DNA of 64,000 nucleotides from Streptomyces sp. NBC_01197 (GCF_036010505.1 NZ_CP108569.1:3545001-3609000); one strand, 5' to 3'. Shown: positions 50,841 through 60,202, counted from the stretch's first letter. Notes: generated by a model from the letters alone, not told the origin. Program-made: numbers and translations.

Positions 50841-50915
50841 TGAGGCTTCGCCCTCTACCTCGCCAGCAGCGACAGGTACGAAGACACCATCCTGCCCACG
50901 GGCAGGAATCCCTGG
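50841..50915 (+). pseudogene. Second remnant of the mobile-element-associated gene
   Basis: After an in-frame TGA (where Trp is expected) the plus strand reads GFALYLASSDRYEDTILPTG. It matches the continuation expected for the fragment at 48565-48705. The segment after 50915 is not recognisable. Confidence 0.5.
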
Positions 50916-51062
50916 GCTGCGACTACAGTGCCGGCCCACGGCCGCCCGTCGAGCCGACGCCCGACCCTGCCGCCGCCGCCGCCGTGCGGTTGGCAGCATG
51001 ACGTGTACGCGTCGTTCTATAGTCGCCCGGGTCGACCGTTTTCCATGGGGGGTCCGGAACAC

Positions 51063-51857
51063 ATGCACTCCAGGAGCTCACTGGCCGCCGTCCTGCTGAG
51101 CGCCGTTGCCGTCCTGCTGCTCGGAGCCTGCGGGACCCAGCGGGTCGGGGCAGGGGCGCCGACGACGACGGAAGCGCCGCACTGGCAGAGGTTCGCGCCG
51201 TTCCGCGTGACCGCCGCCCGGCTCTCCGACAGCGGGCGCGCGCTCAGCGTCGACGCAGAGGTGCCAGGCAAGGGGAAGACCTGCGCGCGCGATCTGAAGG
51301 CGGTCGTGACCTCCACCTCGGAGCGCACCGTGTGGGTGCAGGTCACCTTCTCCGCCCTGACCGGCGACCCGCACGCCGACTGCTCGAAGACCGCGACCGG
51401 CACGGCGAAGGTGCGGCTGCCATCCGCGCTCGGCCACCGCGAACTGTCCGTGGACAACGACACGACGTTCACGGCGGACGACGCCGGCCTGCCCGACCTG
51501 CGGCTGTGCGGCGACCGCGGCTGCCACCCGGCACCCACCGGCTGCACTCCCGCCTCCTACGACCAGGCCGTGGCGGCGCTCGACGTGCCGAACCACACCT
51601 CCCGCGGCGAGGAGCGCTGCGACGGGAAGTGGCTGGTGTTCGACGTGTCCTCGCGCATGGGCCCGGCCTGCGCCGACGGCGAGGCGCCGGGCTGCGGGGC
51701 GAGCCTCGGCGACCGGTGGTTCTTCCGGGCCGAGAAGTCAGGCTGGGTGCCCCTCGCACGCGGCACGAAGGCGGGCTGCGCCGACGTGCACCGCATCGAG
51801 CCCGCCTTCCCGGCCGCCCTGTGCGCCGACCTGCCCGCCCTGCGGCGCTCGAACTGA
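51063..51857 (+). CDS. Lipoprotein of unknown function
   Basis: 264 residues from the ATG at 51063 (GGGGGGTCCGGAAC before it). A lipoprotein signal SLAAVLLSAVAVLLLGAC has the lipid-anchored Cys at about residue 23. The exported part is beta-rich with eleven or so further Cys (for example LRLCGDRGCHPAPTGC, ACADGEAPGCGASLGDRWFF), suggesting several disulfides. It would sit outside the membrane. No family recognised. It has its own context, with remnants on both sides. Confidence 0.8.
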   Translation: MHSRSSLAAVLLSAVAVLLLGACGTQRVGAGAPTTTEAPHWQRFAPFRVTAARLSDSGRALSVDAEVPGKGKTCARDLKAVVTSTSERTVWVQVTFSALTGDPHADCSKTATGTAKVRLPSALGHRELSVDNDTTFTADDAGLPDLRLCGDRGCHPAPTGCTPASYDQAVAALDVPNHTSRGEERCDGKWLVFDVSSRMGPACADGEAPGCGASLGDRWFFRAEKSGWVPLARGTKAGCADVHRIEPAFPAALCADLPALRRSN

Positions 51858-51879
51858 GCACCGCACCGGGCCTGTTGCA

Positions 51880-52606
51880 CTGCCCGGCCCGCAGCCCGGT
51901 CATGGCCGGCGCGTCGAACACGCCGCCGAACTTCGCGATGGCGGCCCGCTTCGCGCGGTCCCGCTCGGCCAGTGTCCCGGCAACGAGGTCGTCACCGGCG
52001 GGTCGGCCCAGGATGTCCGAAGGCGCTATACGCTGCAGGGCGTTGAGGAACTCCGCCAGCTCCACTGCCACGGTGACGGAACCCCCCAGCGCGTCGGTGG
52101 TCGCCACCTCACCTTCGAGCCAGCGGGACACCGCCCACTCCCGGGGATAGCCGGAATCCGGCTTTCCCGACGCCACCGGAACCGGAACGGCCAGCGGCAG
52201 GTGCGGAACGAGCCGGGGCAACCACACGGATTCCTTGCGGGCCTGTCCGACAGCCCCGGCATGCCCGGGCAGCCTGACAGCGAGTCCGTCACCCAGGCGA
52301 TGGATCACAGGGACCGAGCCGACCGGATCGAGCAGCCTAAGGGCTGTCCCGCAATTCCTGGTGGATCAGCGCGCGGCGTCAGATGCGGTGCATCGCAAGG
52401 CGGAGGGACGTCCGCATACTGGATGTATGTGGACGTTCCGACAACGCGGCGAGGTGCCGTAGCTGTCGTCGCGCGCCCGCCGGGAATTGCGGGACAGCCC
52501 TTAACGGCAACTCCGACCACTGCGGGAACTGTGTGTCGACCAGGCGCCTGACCAGCTCCTGGTCGATCGCGGGCCGGACGACGTCAACGGTACCTTCCGT
52601 TGCCAA
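51880..52606 (-). pseudogene. Aminoglycoside-phosphotransferase-like gene, split by a MITE and truncated
   Basis: A TTG start at 52606 with GGAGGAGCTG upstream gives DVVRPAIDQELVRRLVDTQF and PQWSELPL. MITE copy 3 then interrupts (52340-52501). The gene resumes one frame away as LLDPVGSVPVIHRLGDGLAV, RLPGHAGAVGQARKESVWLP, LAVPVPVASGKPDSGYPREW and IAPSDILGRPAGDD. It loses similarity after FGGVFDAPAMTGL, before the Brenner-type catalytic HGD loop. The product cannot be an active kinase. Confidence 0.85.
52340..52501. mobile_element. MITE copy 3 (162 bp) inside the phosphotransferase remnant
   Basis: Same 19-base perfect ends and TA flanks (52338-52339, 52502-52503). It is identical to copy 1 except one base. 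Confidence 0.9.
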
Positions 52607-52660
52607 GAACAGCTCCTCCGTCCGGTCCGCTCCCTCTATCGCGTACCGCGGGTCAGGCAG

Positions 52661-52686
52661 GCAGTGGGCTCCACGCGGCCCACTGC
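52661..52686. terminator. Hairpin downstream of the glucanase gene
   Basis: GCAGTGGGC (52661-52669) pairs with GCCCACTGC (52678-52686). It is a second stem beyond the stronger one at 52714. Confidence 0.5.
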
Positions 52687-52713
52687 AGCGCGCGCCTCAC
52701 CGGACACTCACGC

Positions 52714-52747
52714 TGAAGGGCCCCGCAGTTCGCTGCCGGGCCCTTCA
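52714..52747 (-). terminator. Terminator of the glucanase gene
   Basis: TGAAGGGCCC (52714-52723) pairs with GGGCCCTTCA (52738-52747), 35 bases past the stop. Confidence 0.75.
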
Positions 52748-52782
52748 ACGTACAGAGAGAGGCTGGGGGCTCAGGACAGAGC

Positions 52783-54510
52783 TCAGGCCGGGGTGAACTT
52801 CTGGGCGGCCGATCCGTTGCAGTCGTAGATCTGGAGGCGGGTGCCGTTGGCGGTGGCGCCGGACGGGGAGTCGATGCAGCGGCCTGTGGTCGGGTTGGAG
52901 ATCGAACCATTGGGGTTGGTGACCCAGTTCTGGTAGCCGCTGTTGTTGCAGGTGGCCAGTTGGAGCTTGGTGCCGTTGGCGTTGACCCCGCCGGCAATGT
53001 CCAGGCACTTGCCGAGAGTGTGCAGGGTCTGGCCGCTCCAGGCCCACTTCTGGTCGAGCGAGGTCGCCTGCTGGCAGTCCCAGAGCTGGACCGCGGTGCC
53101 GTCGCCGCCGGTGTCGTCGCCCGCGACGTCCACGCACTTGCCGCCGGGGCCGTAGATCGGGGTGCCGATGGCGAACTCCTGGGCGTCCGCGCCGTTGCAG
53201 TCCCAGATCTGGAGGCGGGTGCCGTTGGCGGTGGCGCCGGACGGGGAGTCGATGCAGCGGCCGCTGGTCGGGTTCTCCAGGGAACCGTTGCCCTGGCGCA
53301 CCCAGTTCTGGTAGCCGCCGCCGTTGCAGGTGGCGAGCTGGAGTCTGGTGCCCGCGGCGCTGTTGCCGCCGGCGATGTCGAGGCACTTGCCGAGGGTCTG
53401 CAGGGTCTGGCCGCTCCAGGTCCAGTGCTGGTCCTTCGCCGCAGCCTGGCAGTCCCAGAGCTGGACCGCGGTGCCGTCGCCGCCGGTGTCGTCGCCCGCC
53501 ACGTCCACGCACTTGCCACCCGGACCGGTGATCGTCTGGCCGGTCACCGGACCGCCGCCGTTCCCGGAGCCGGGCGCCTTGTTGTACACGGCCACCGAGT
53601 CGATCACCAGCTTGCCGCCGGAGACCGTGGCCGCGTTCGGACCGCCGCCGAACGCGGCCGGGAAGCCGCCGCCCATCGCCAGGTCGTAGATGATGAAGAA
53701 GGGGTGGTCGATCGCGTCGGCCCAGGTGGTCGCGTCGACCTGGTTGGCCCTGACGGTGAAGAAGTTGGTCCCGTCGAGGTAGAACCGGACCTGCTCCGGC
53801 GAGACCGAGCGGTCGATCTCCACCGCGTAGTCGTGGAAGCCGGTCTGGCAGCCCGCACAGGCGTGCTCACCGGAGCCGATGCCGGTCGACTCGTTGCACG
53901 GGCCGCCCGGGTTCACGCCGCAGTGGATGGTGCTGAAGTCGGAGCTGCGGCCGTTGATGTCCTCCATGATGTCGACCTCACCGGACTTCGGCCAGGTTAC
54001 GCCGGACCGCAGCGTCGAGCCGAGCATCCAGAACGCCGGCCAGTAGCCGGCGCCGTTGGCGGTGCTGACGTTGGGCTGCTGGAGGACGGACTCCATGCGT
54101 ACGACGCCGCCGGCCGGGGCGCCGAAGGTCGCCGCCTGGGTCTCCACGCGTCCGGAGGTCCAGCCGCTCGCCGGGTCGGAACCGGAGTGCAGGGCCTGGA
54201 GCACCAGATGGCTCTGGCCGTCGTAGTAGACGTTGGACGTACTGCTGGTCATGGTCTCGATCTCACCGGTGCCGAACGTGCTGCCCGGACCGGTGTCGTA
54301 CTTCCACAGGTTCTGGTCGATGCCGGTGCCGGAGGACCCGTTGAAGTCGTCGCTCCAGGTGAGGGTGAATCCCGACGGCGCCGAGGGCACCGTCGCCTCG
54401 GCGTTCGGCGAACCGACGAGGGTGGTCGCCACCGTGACGGCGACGACAGGAAGAAGCTTGAGCGTTCTCTTCCACCCGCCGCGCCGCTGTCTTGCCCAAC
54501 TCAAACGCAT
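52783..54510 (-). CDS. Secreted GH16 glucanase with two ricin-type carbohydrate-binding modules
   Basis: 575 residues. The signal peptide covers about residues 1-40 (RTLKLLPVVAVTVATTLVG, cleavage near AEA-T). The GH16 domain (about 45-310) has FTLTWSDDFNGSSGTGIDQN, YWPAFWMLGSTLRSG and the catalytic SGEVDIMED (nucleophile E178, D180, acid/base E183). Two beta-trefoils of the CBM13 kind follow, each opening with GPGGKCVDVAGDDTGGDGTA, joined by a Gly/Pro linker. It probably cleaves beta-1,3-glucan (laminarin, fungal wall); the exact bond is not certain. GGAGG precedes the ATG. No sugar-responsive operator was identified. Confidence 0.93.
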   Translation of the reverse strand: MRLSWARQRRGGWKRTLKLLPVVAVTVATTLVGSPNAEATVPSAPSGFTLTWSDDFNGSSGTGIDQNLWKYDTGPGSTFGTGEIETMTSSTSNVYYDGQSHLVLQALHSGSDPASGWTSGRVETQAATFGAPAGGVVRMESVLQQPNVSTANGAGYWPAFWMLGSTLRSGVTWPKSGEVDIMEDINGRSSDFSTIHCGVNPGGPCNESTGIGSGEHACAGCQTGFHDYAVEIDRSVSPEQVRFYLDGTNFFTVRANQVDATTWADAIDHPFFIIYDLAMGGGFPAAFGGGPNAATVSGGKLVIDSVAVYNKAPGSGNGGGPVTGQTITGPGGKCVDVAGDDTGGDGTAVQLWDCQAAAKDQHWTWSGQTLQTLGKCLDIAGGNSAAGTRLQLATCNGGGYQNWVRQGNGSLENPTSGRCIDSPSGATANGTRLQIWDCNGADAQEFAIGTPIYGPGGKCVDVAGDDTGGDGTAVQLWDCQQATSLDQKWAWSGQTLHTLGKCLDIAGGVNANGTKLQLATCNNSGYQNWVTNPNGSISNPTTGRCIDSPSGATANGTRLQIYDCNGSAAQKFTPA

Positions 54511-54893
54511 TCGTCCGACCTCCGTGGGGAACGGGGGGAGAGGCGTGCTCTCGCCTGCCTCCGCACCCCCTCTGACGGGACATCGCCGGGGCGCGGTGCC
54601 GACGTGCGCCGACCCGTCCTGGCTGGGTCAGGCCCCCGAGGGTGTCATGGACACAGCATGTCGGGGGGGTCGGGTCTTCGACAAGACAGCCGGCACGGTC
54701 ACCTTTCGGAGCGGCCCGCGGGGGCGGCATGGCGACTCCTGCGGAGGGGGCCGCCGTGCTCCCGCCGGGATGGCGCCAGGTGACCGGAGAGTGCATCCCG
54801 CAGTGTGAAAAACCCAGACCTCCCGGAGCGTGCTGATCGCTGAGGACGCGCTCTTCAAAACTGACGGGCACAGATGTCCGGAGAGCCGCGCCG
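54511..54893. other. Intergenic region, no gene seen
   Basis: 383 bases between the acyl-CoA dehydrogenase-like gene and the glucanase gene, both minus. It should contain the glucanase promoter. Nothing distinctive. Confidence 0.4.
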
Positions 54894-56009
54894 TCACATC
54901 CCCCGGAGCATCGCCCGTGCGGTCTCCGCGCGGAGCTGGCCGGTCTGAGCCTGGATCAGGTGGAACTGAGCCTCGCGCGCCAGCCGCCCCGCCGTGTTGC
55001 CGTACTGCACGGCACGGCCACCGGTCGCTGCCACGCACGCGGTCGCGGCGCGCACGCCCAGGTCCAGCACCGCCGACCGGATCGCGATCCGTTCCTCGAC
55101 CCCTTCTTCCGGGGGCAGTTCGTCCCGCAGTGCATACGCTTCGGCGCGGAGCCGGGCTGCTTCTTCGGCCAGGCGGTGGCCGAGTCTCTCGTACGTGGCG
55201 CCCGCCCGGGGCGCGGAACGGATCAGGTAGTCCGCCGCTGAGCGGAGGTGGCCGAAGACCGCGGGGTGGGAGTTCGCGTTCTCCAGGTCATAGGCGAGGG
55301 ACCAGGCCTTCCGGGGCTCCAGCGAAATGACCTCGTCCGCGGGCACGACGACATCGCGCAGTTCCACCGCCGTCGTGTGTGTCGCGTTCATCGCCCAGAG
55401 CGGGGGCGAGTCCACCGCGGTCAGCCGGCTGCCCTGTGCGGCACAGTCGATCAGTACGAACAACGCTTGATCGTCAGGAGTGACGGCTCCGATGAAGGCC
55501 AGACCGGCGATGCCCCAGCCAGTCATCCACGGCACGCGCCCCCGCAGGCGCCAGCCGTCGCCGAGCGGTTCGGCGGTGACGGGTGGCTGCGGGTGATTCA
55601 GAAAGGCGAATCCCGCGGTTGCGAGCCGTTCGCCCCTGCGGAGCATGGGGAGCCAGCGCTCCCTCAACTCGGCGTTACCGCTCTTGAGCAGCCCTTTGAC
55701 AAGGGCGAAATGCTGGGTGAAGACGAACCACGTCGAGGGGTCGGTCGCCGACAGGATCTCGTGGGCCTCCCAGACCACGTTCCATGCGGACACGCCGCTG
55801 CCCGCCACGGGTTCGTAGCCGACGAGCCCGAAGGCGCCGATCCGGGCCAGCTCGTCGAGATGCGAGCGGGGAACGCCCCCCTGCGCGGTCTCTTCCGCGA
55901 CCGGCAGGAGGACGCCGGCCGCCACGTCCGTCACAGCCGAGACCATCGGGTCTTCCGCAAGCTCAGCGCTGGTGGCCAAGGCTGTTGTCGCTCCAGGAAT
56001 CCTCGGCAT
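54894..56009 (-). CDS. Acyl-CoA dehydrogenase-like flavoprotein
   Basis: 371 residues. HLDELARIGAFGLVGYEPVA, WFVFTQHFALVKGLLKSGNA, WRLRGRVPWMTGWGIAGLAF, VELRDVVVPADEVISLEP and the helical end (YLIRSAPRAGATYERLGHRL, VRAATACVAATGGRAVQYGN) follow the acyl-CoA dehydrogenase/FAD monooxygenase fold. The usual catalytic Glu near the end is not evident, so it may be a hydroxylase-type or otherwise modified member. GAGGATGG precedes the ATG. It heads the left side of the acyl cluster. Confidence 0.85.
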   Translation of the reverse strand: MPRIPGATTALATSAELAEDPMVSAVTDVAAGVLLPVAEETAQGGVPRSHLDELARIGAFGLVGYEPVAGSGVSAWNVVWEAHEILSATDPSTWFVFTQHFALVKGLLKSGNAELRERWLPMLRRGERLATAGFAFLNHPQPPVTAEPLGDGWRLRGRVPWMTGWGIAGLAFIGAVTPDDQALFVLIDCAAQGSRLTAVDSPPLWAMNATHTTAVELRDVVVPADEVISLEPRKAWSLAYDLENANSHPAVFGHLRSAADYLIRSAPRAGATYERLGHRLAEEAARLRAEAYALRDELPPEEGVEERIAIRSAVLDLGVRAATACVAATGGRAVQYGNTAGRLAREAQFHLIQAQTGQLRAETARAMLRGM

Positions 56010-56086
56010 TGCCGCACCATCCTCATTTTCGGTCCGTCGGTCCGGCGGTCCGCCGGGTCGTCCGGGGCGCCCTTACTCTCCCCCGG

Positions 56087-56280
56087 TCAGGCCGGACGCA
56101 AGCCCCGTGAAGTGGGAGGCTCGTCGCCGCCGAGGAAGAGGGCGGCGTCGGCGACTTCGCGGGGACGGCCTCGCCTCCGACACCTCGGCCCGGGACGCCT
56201 ACACGGAGACCTCCGGCCACCCCGACCGCTTCCGGCTGCAGAGCACCTACGTACACACTGGTCCCCCACGCGTTCGACGG
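56087..56280 (-). pseudogene. SDR C-terminal remnant
   Basis: GRPREVADAALFLGGDEPPT followed by SRGLRPA and a stop resembles the C-terminal end of classical SDRs (GRPEEVA...FLxSDxAsfxTG). The preceding piece (VYVGALQPEAVGVAGGLRVG) is in another frame. Nothing of the Rossmann half remains. Confidence 0.4.
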
Positions 56281-56360
56281 CGTCCTCACCGCCCCGGCGT
56301 CCACCGTCACCGCGGGCCGCCGTATCTGACGACCGGGCGGGTGGGCCTCTTGCCCGTACG

Positions 56361-57656
56361 TCAGGTCAAGGGCAGGCGGGCGGGCCTCCGGCAGTGGCGG
56401 GGGTGCCGGTTGAGGTGAATGTCGTTGGCGGCGAGGCAGGCGAACTGGCCGGCGAGGTAGGTGGAACGGGCGTCGGTGATCACAGTGGCGTGGCGGCCCG
56501 TGTGGCGGGCGAGTTCGAGTACGTCGGACCAGTGGCTGTAGCGCATCACAACCGCGAGGGGGCCTGGCGGGATGGCGGCCGGCAGCTCGGGGTCGAGGGC
56601 AGCTGTGGTGACGACCGCTTCGTGCAGGTAGAGGGAGAGGGGAGTGCCGGTGAGGACCGGGCGGAACGTTCCGTCGGCCCCGTCGGCGGAGACACGCCGC
56701 ACGAAGTGAGTGAACTCCTCGCTGTAACGGCTCCCCGGAAGGGAGGACATCGCACGCGCCGGCAGCTGAGCGGCTGTTGCGGTGAGCCGGCGCAGGAGTG
56801 CGTCGTGATGTTTGTCGTGCGCGACGACGAGCGGGGCAGCTGTGCAGCCGCGCCCGGCCCGGTCGAAGCAGGCATGGCGAGCTTGCGCGACTGCCGTTCG
56901 CAGGTCGGCGTCGTGACGGACGATGAGCATGCCGGGCCGGCGCGCACCCGCAGTGGTCGCCGGGCAGCACCGTGGGACGACGCTGTCCGCATGCTCGTCG
57001 AGCACCGCGGCGGTGATGGACCCGGTGGGGGCGACGACCAGCTGCCAGGTGCCCGGGGGAAGACCGGATGCCGATGCTGCTGCGCACAGTCGGGCGGCGA
57101 GCACGGCGGTGCGCGGGGAGACGTGGCTGATGACGGCGCTGCCGGTCAGAAGGGCGGGCACCGCGGCTTCGAGCAGCGATACAAGGGGCTTGCAGTCCTC
57201 GGCGTGTGTGGCGACGGTTTCCGGCGGCTGCGGAGGCCGGCGACGGATGGAGACGAGGGAATGGAGCGGTGTGCGGTGGTGTCGCATGGTGCGCCGGGCG
57301 TCGCGCAACTCGGCCGCTGCGTCGGCGCTGGACAGGCCCGAGCCATGGGTCAGGAGCGCACCGAGGTAAGTACGGTGCCGGGCGATCCACGTGTGCAGGC
57401 CGGCCAGGGCGTTCCTGCGGCAGGCGGCAGAGGCCCGCGACCAGGTCTGCCGGGCAGCCTCGGCCGTGGTGATCGCCTCAAGGACGTCTGAGGGCGTGGA
57501 GTGCGGGATGGTGGCGGCCCGCTGGTCGGTCAGCAGGCTGCGTACGTCGCTGACGGGGCCGGTGCCACTGACGGCCATGGCCTGCTGCGCGGCGGCGGAC
57601 AGCGGACCGCCGAGGAGCCCGGTGACGGTGAGGAGGGGTGGGGCCTGCCGGTTCAT
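56361..57656 (-). CDS. Aldehyde-dehydrogenase-superfamily protein (possible acyl reductase), divergent
   Basis: 431 residues, shorter than normal ALDHs. AAEAARQTWSRASAACRRNA, PALLTGSAVISHVSPRTAVL, GLPPGTWQLVVAPTGSITAA and FDRAGRGCTAAPLVVAHDKH follow the ALDH order. The catalytic Cys is present (GRGCTAA), but the usual E-L-G-G-K with the general-base Glu is replaced (GARRPGMLIV), more like LuxC-type acyl reductases. Its ATG overlaps the stop of the MMPL gene (TGATG), so they are coupled. It may reduce or oxidise an acyl/aldehyde intermediate of the cluster. Confidence 0.75.
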   Translation of the reverse strand: MNRQAPPLLTVTGLLGGPLSAAAQQAMAVSGTGPVSDVRSLLTDQRAATIPHSTPSDVLEAITTAEAARQTWSRASAACRRNALAGLHTWIARHRTYLGALLTHGSGLSSADAAAELRDARRTMRHHRTPLHSLVSIRRRPPQPPETVATHAEDCKPLVSLLEAAVPALLTGSAVISHVSPRTAVLAARLCAAASASGLPPGTWQLVVAPTGSITAAVLDEHADSVVPRCCPATTAGARRPGMLIVRHDADLRTAVAQARHACFDRAGRGCTAAPLVVAHDKHHDALLRRLTATAAQLPARAMSSLPGSRYSEEFTHFVRRVSADGADGTFRPVLTGTPLSLYLHEAVVTTAALDPELPAAIPPGPLAVVMRYSHWSDVLELARHTGRHATVITDARSTYLAGQFACLAANDIHLNRHPRHCRRPARLPLT

Positions 57657-60202
57657 CAGTGTCCTTCCTCCTGTTGGCCGGCCGGCCCTCGTCGACCGCC
57701 CGGCCCTCCTCTACCGCCCGCTCCCTGTTGACCGTCCGCAGCGCGTGGCCCGCCCACGAGGTGTTCGGAAGGTACGGGTGCGAGAGGTCCGGACGGCCAC
57801 AGCACTGGGGCGACGGCGGGCAGCGGGCTGGGGCGCCGACGCCGGAAGCCGCTCGGCACCCACCAATTGGCGTTTCCGGCCAGTGCCATGACGGCGGGGA
57901 CCAGCAGGGGCCGGATGAGCAAGGTGTCGATGAGCAGTGAGAGTGCGACGGTGACACCGATGAGCTTGATCACGGTGATGTCGGCGGAGGCGAGAGCGAG
58001 CAGTACGGCGATGACGACGGCTGCGGAGGCCGTGAACAGCGGTGCGGCGGCCTGTAGTCCAGTCGCTGTCGCCCGGACCGTGTCGCGGGTGCGGGCGTGG
58101 GACTCCCCGATACGGGAGAGCAGGAGAACCTCGTAGTCCATGGAGAGCCCGAACGCCAGGCAGACCGCCACCATCGGGGTGAGCAGGTCAGTGGTTCCGG
58201 TGACAGTGAACTCCCCGACCCATGACCGCAGATGGCCGTCCTGGAAGATCCATACCATGCCCCCGGCGGTTGCCGTGAGGCTGAACAGGTTCATCAGCAG
58301 CGCCTTGACCGGCAAGAAGAGGCTGCGTGTGAACACCCCGAGGAGGGCCAGAGTGCAGAGGACGACCAGCCCAGCGGCGTAGGGCAGCCGTTGGGCGATG
58401 GCAGCCTTGATGTCGTGCAGTTCCGCTGCGGGTCCGGCCAGCCGGACAGCAACGGGGGCGGCGGTGGCGCGTACGGAGCTCGCCAGCTGCGTTCCGGCCG
58501 GGCCGTAGGCCGCCGGTGGGCCGCTCAGAGCGACCCACGTCCCGGCTGCCGCACGGTGGCGGTCGGCAAGGTCGGCGCACGTGACCCGTCGTACGAGCGG
58601 ATCCACCGGGGCCGCAGGGCAGCTCACGACAGAACGCCCGGAAGCGTAGATGCCGGTGACGGTCCGCACACCCGCTGCCCCCGGCAGGGCGGACAAGTGA
58701 CGTGCGTAGGCGCCCAGTTCATGGCGGCGCAGTGGGGAGTCGGCCTGCCAGTGCGACAGCACGACGTCGACGGGGGAACTCGCGACCGCAGGAAGGTCAG
58801 CACGCAGGGCACGTGCCGCGCTTGCCACGGGCGCGGTCCTGGGGAGGACGCGCTCGTCGCTGAGACCGAAGACGGCACCGCGAAACGGCACCGCGAGCGC
58901 GGTCAGTACCAGCAGACCGCCGACGCCCACCAGCACGGGGCGTCGCATGACCGCGGCGGCCAGCCGGTACCAGCGCCCTCGCTCCACGGGCCCCCGCATG
59001 CGCCGACGCGCGAACCAGTCCGCACCGGCCCGTCTTTCGCCCAGGCAGGACAGGGCAGCCGGGACCACCAGCAACGCGACGACGGCAGCCAGCGCCACGA
59101 CCGCCAGCCCCGCCCAGGCGAGGGAGCGCAGGAAATACAGCGGAAAGAGCAGCAGCCCGGTCAGGGCGGAACCGACGACCGCAGCGGACACCACGACGAT
59201 GCGGCCGCCAGTGATCATCATCAGCTGGATCGCGACGTCATGAGGTACGCCGGCGGCGCGTTCCTCCCGGTAGCGGGCGACCAGGAACAGGCTGTAATCG
59301 ACGGCCATGGCCAGGCCCACCGCGGTGGTGAGGTTCAGCGCGAATACGGACACCTCCGTCAGGGTGGTCAGCACACGCAGCACTGCCATGGCACCCGCGA
59401 CCGCCACCGCGCCGACAGCGAGGGGCAGCAACGCCGCCCACAGACTCCCAAAAGCCCACAGCAGGAGGATCAACACCGCCGGCGCGGCGATGAGTTCGGC
59501 GGTCCGCAGGTCTCGTTCACTCTGTTCTTCGAGGTCTCTGAGTGCTGCGGCCTGTCCCGTCGCTACGACTCTCAGTGGCCCCTGGCGTCCGGTGACTTCG
59601 GGGAGCAGCCGGTCCACCGCTCCACGCACTTCACTGGCGCTGCCGTGCAGGCGCACCAGGACCGCAACGGTGCGCCTGTCCTGCGTACGGAGCCCCCGCG
59701 TCAGCGCGTTCGCCGCTCCTGCCGCAACGGGTGTCGCCGGAGTGCCGCGACGGACGGCGCCTGTCCAGTAGGAGTCCACATCGGTCACCTGACGGTCAGC
59801 GAGCAGGCGGGAGACCAGCCGCAGGCCGTTGCGCCGGGCATCCGGCGCGTCGACCCTGCCCCGGGTGTGGACCAGCAGAACGAAGTCGGGCGCACCGCCG
59901 CCGAAGCCTTCCATGGTCTTGTGGGTCACGGCGGAGGGAGCGGAGCCGGGGACGAAGCCGCCGTTGACCAACCGGCCGCTGACGTCGTACCCGGCCAGGG
60001 CGAAGAGCAGGGTCAGCGCCGTGGCCAGCAGCAGTACGGCGCGCCGCCATCGCACGGCGACGCGCCCTGTCGCGGTGAGCAGGCGGCTGGGGCCGTGGGG
60101 CGCCACCCCACGTGGTCGCGGTGCCCCTGTGTGCCGCCCGGTGTTCCGCCCTGTGTGCACGCCCACGCATCTCTCACTCGGTCCGAGCGACACCGGCTTC
60201 AC
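57656..60202 (-). CDS. MMPL-family (RND) lipid exporter
   Basis: 848 residues at most; a GTG at 60166 preceded by GTGAGAGATGC is an alternative start. A first helix (AVLLLATALTLLFALAGYDV), a periplasmic domain, helices 2-6 (LIAAPAVLILLLWAFGSLWA, VGLAMAVDYSLFLVARYREE with the family Asp/Tyr pair), a second periplasmic domain and helices 8-12 (LAFGLSMDYEVLLLSRIGES) give the standard 12-helix MMPL fold. These proteins use the proton gradient to export lipids or polyketides. Next to ACP, ketosynthase and reductase genes it is the likely exporter of their product. Confidence 0.92.
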   Translation of the reverse strand: MKPVSLGPSERCVGVHTGRNTGRHTGAPRPRGVAPHGPSRLLTATGRVAVRWRRAVLLLATALTLLFALAGYDVSGRLVNGGFVPGSAPSAVTHKTMEGFGGGAPDFVLLVHTRGRVDAPDARRNGLRLVSRLLADRQVTDVDSYWTGAVRRGTPATPVAAGAANALTRGLRTQDRRTVAVLVRLHGSASEVRGAVDRLLPEVTGRQGPLRVVATGQAAALRDLEEQSERDLRTAELIAAPAVLILLLWAFGSLWAALLPLAVGAVAVAGAMAVLRVLTTLTEVSVFALNLTTAVGLAMAVDYSLFLVARYREERAAGVPHDVAIQLMMITGGRIVVVSAAVVGSALTGLLLFPLYFLRSLAWAGLAVVALAAVVALLVVPAALSCLGERRAGADWFARRRMRGPVERGRWYRLAAAVMRRPVLVGVGGLLVLTALAVPFRGAVFGLSDERVLPRTAPVASAARALRADLPAVASSPVDVVLSHWQADSPLRRHELGAYARHLSALPGAAGVRTVTGIYASGRSVVSCPAAPVDPLVRRVTCADLADRHRAAAGTWVALSGPPAAYGPAGTQLASSVRATAAPVAVRLAGPAAELHDIKAAIAQRLPYAAGLVVLCTLALLGVFTRSLFLPVKALLMNLFSLTATAGGMVWIFQDGHLRSWVGEFTVTGTTDLLTPMVAVCLAFGLSMDYEVLLLSRIGESHARTRDTVRATATGLQAAAPLFTASAAVVIAVLLALASADITVIKLIGVTVALSLLIDTLLIRPLLVPAVMALAGNANWWVPSGFRRRRPSPLPAVAPVLWPSGPLAPVPSEHLVGGPRAADGQQGAGGRGGPGGRRGPAGQQEEGH

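Noticed and set aside
45061-52503. The three 162-bp repeats as CRISPR or as a regulatory RNA family
   Set aside because: They are kilobases apart, have perfect inverted ends and TA duplications, which fits a MITE.
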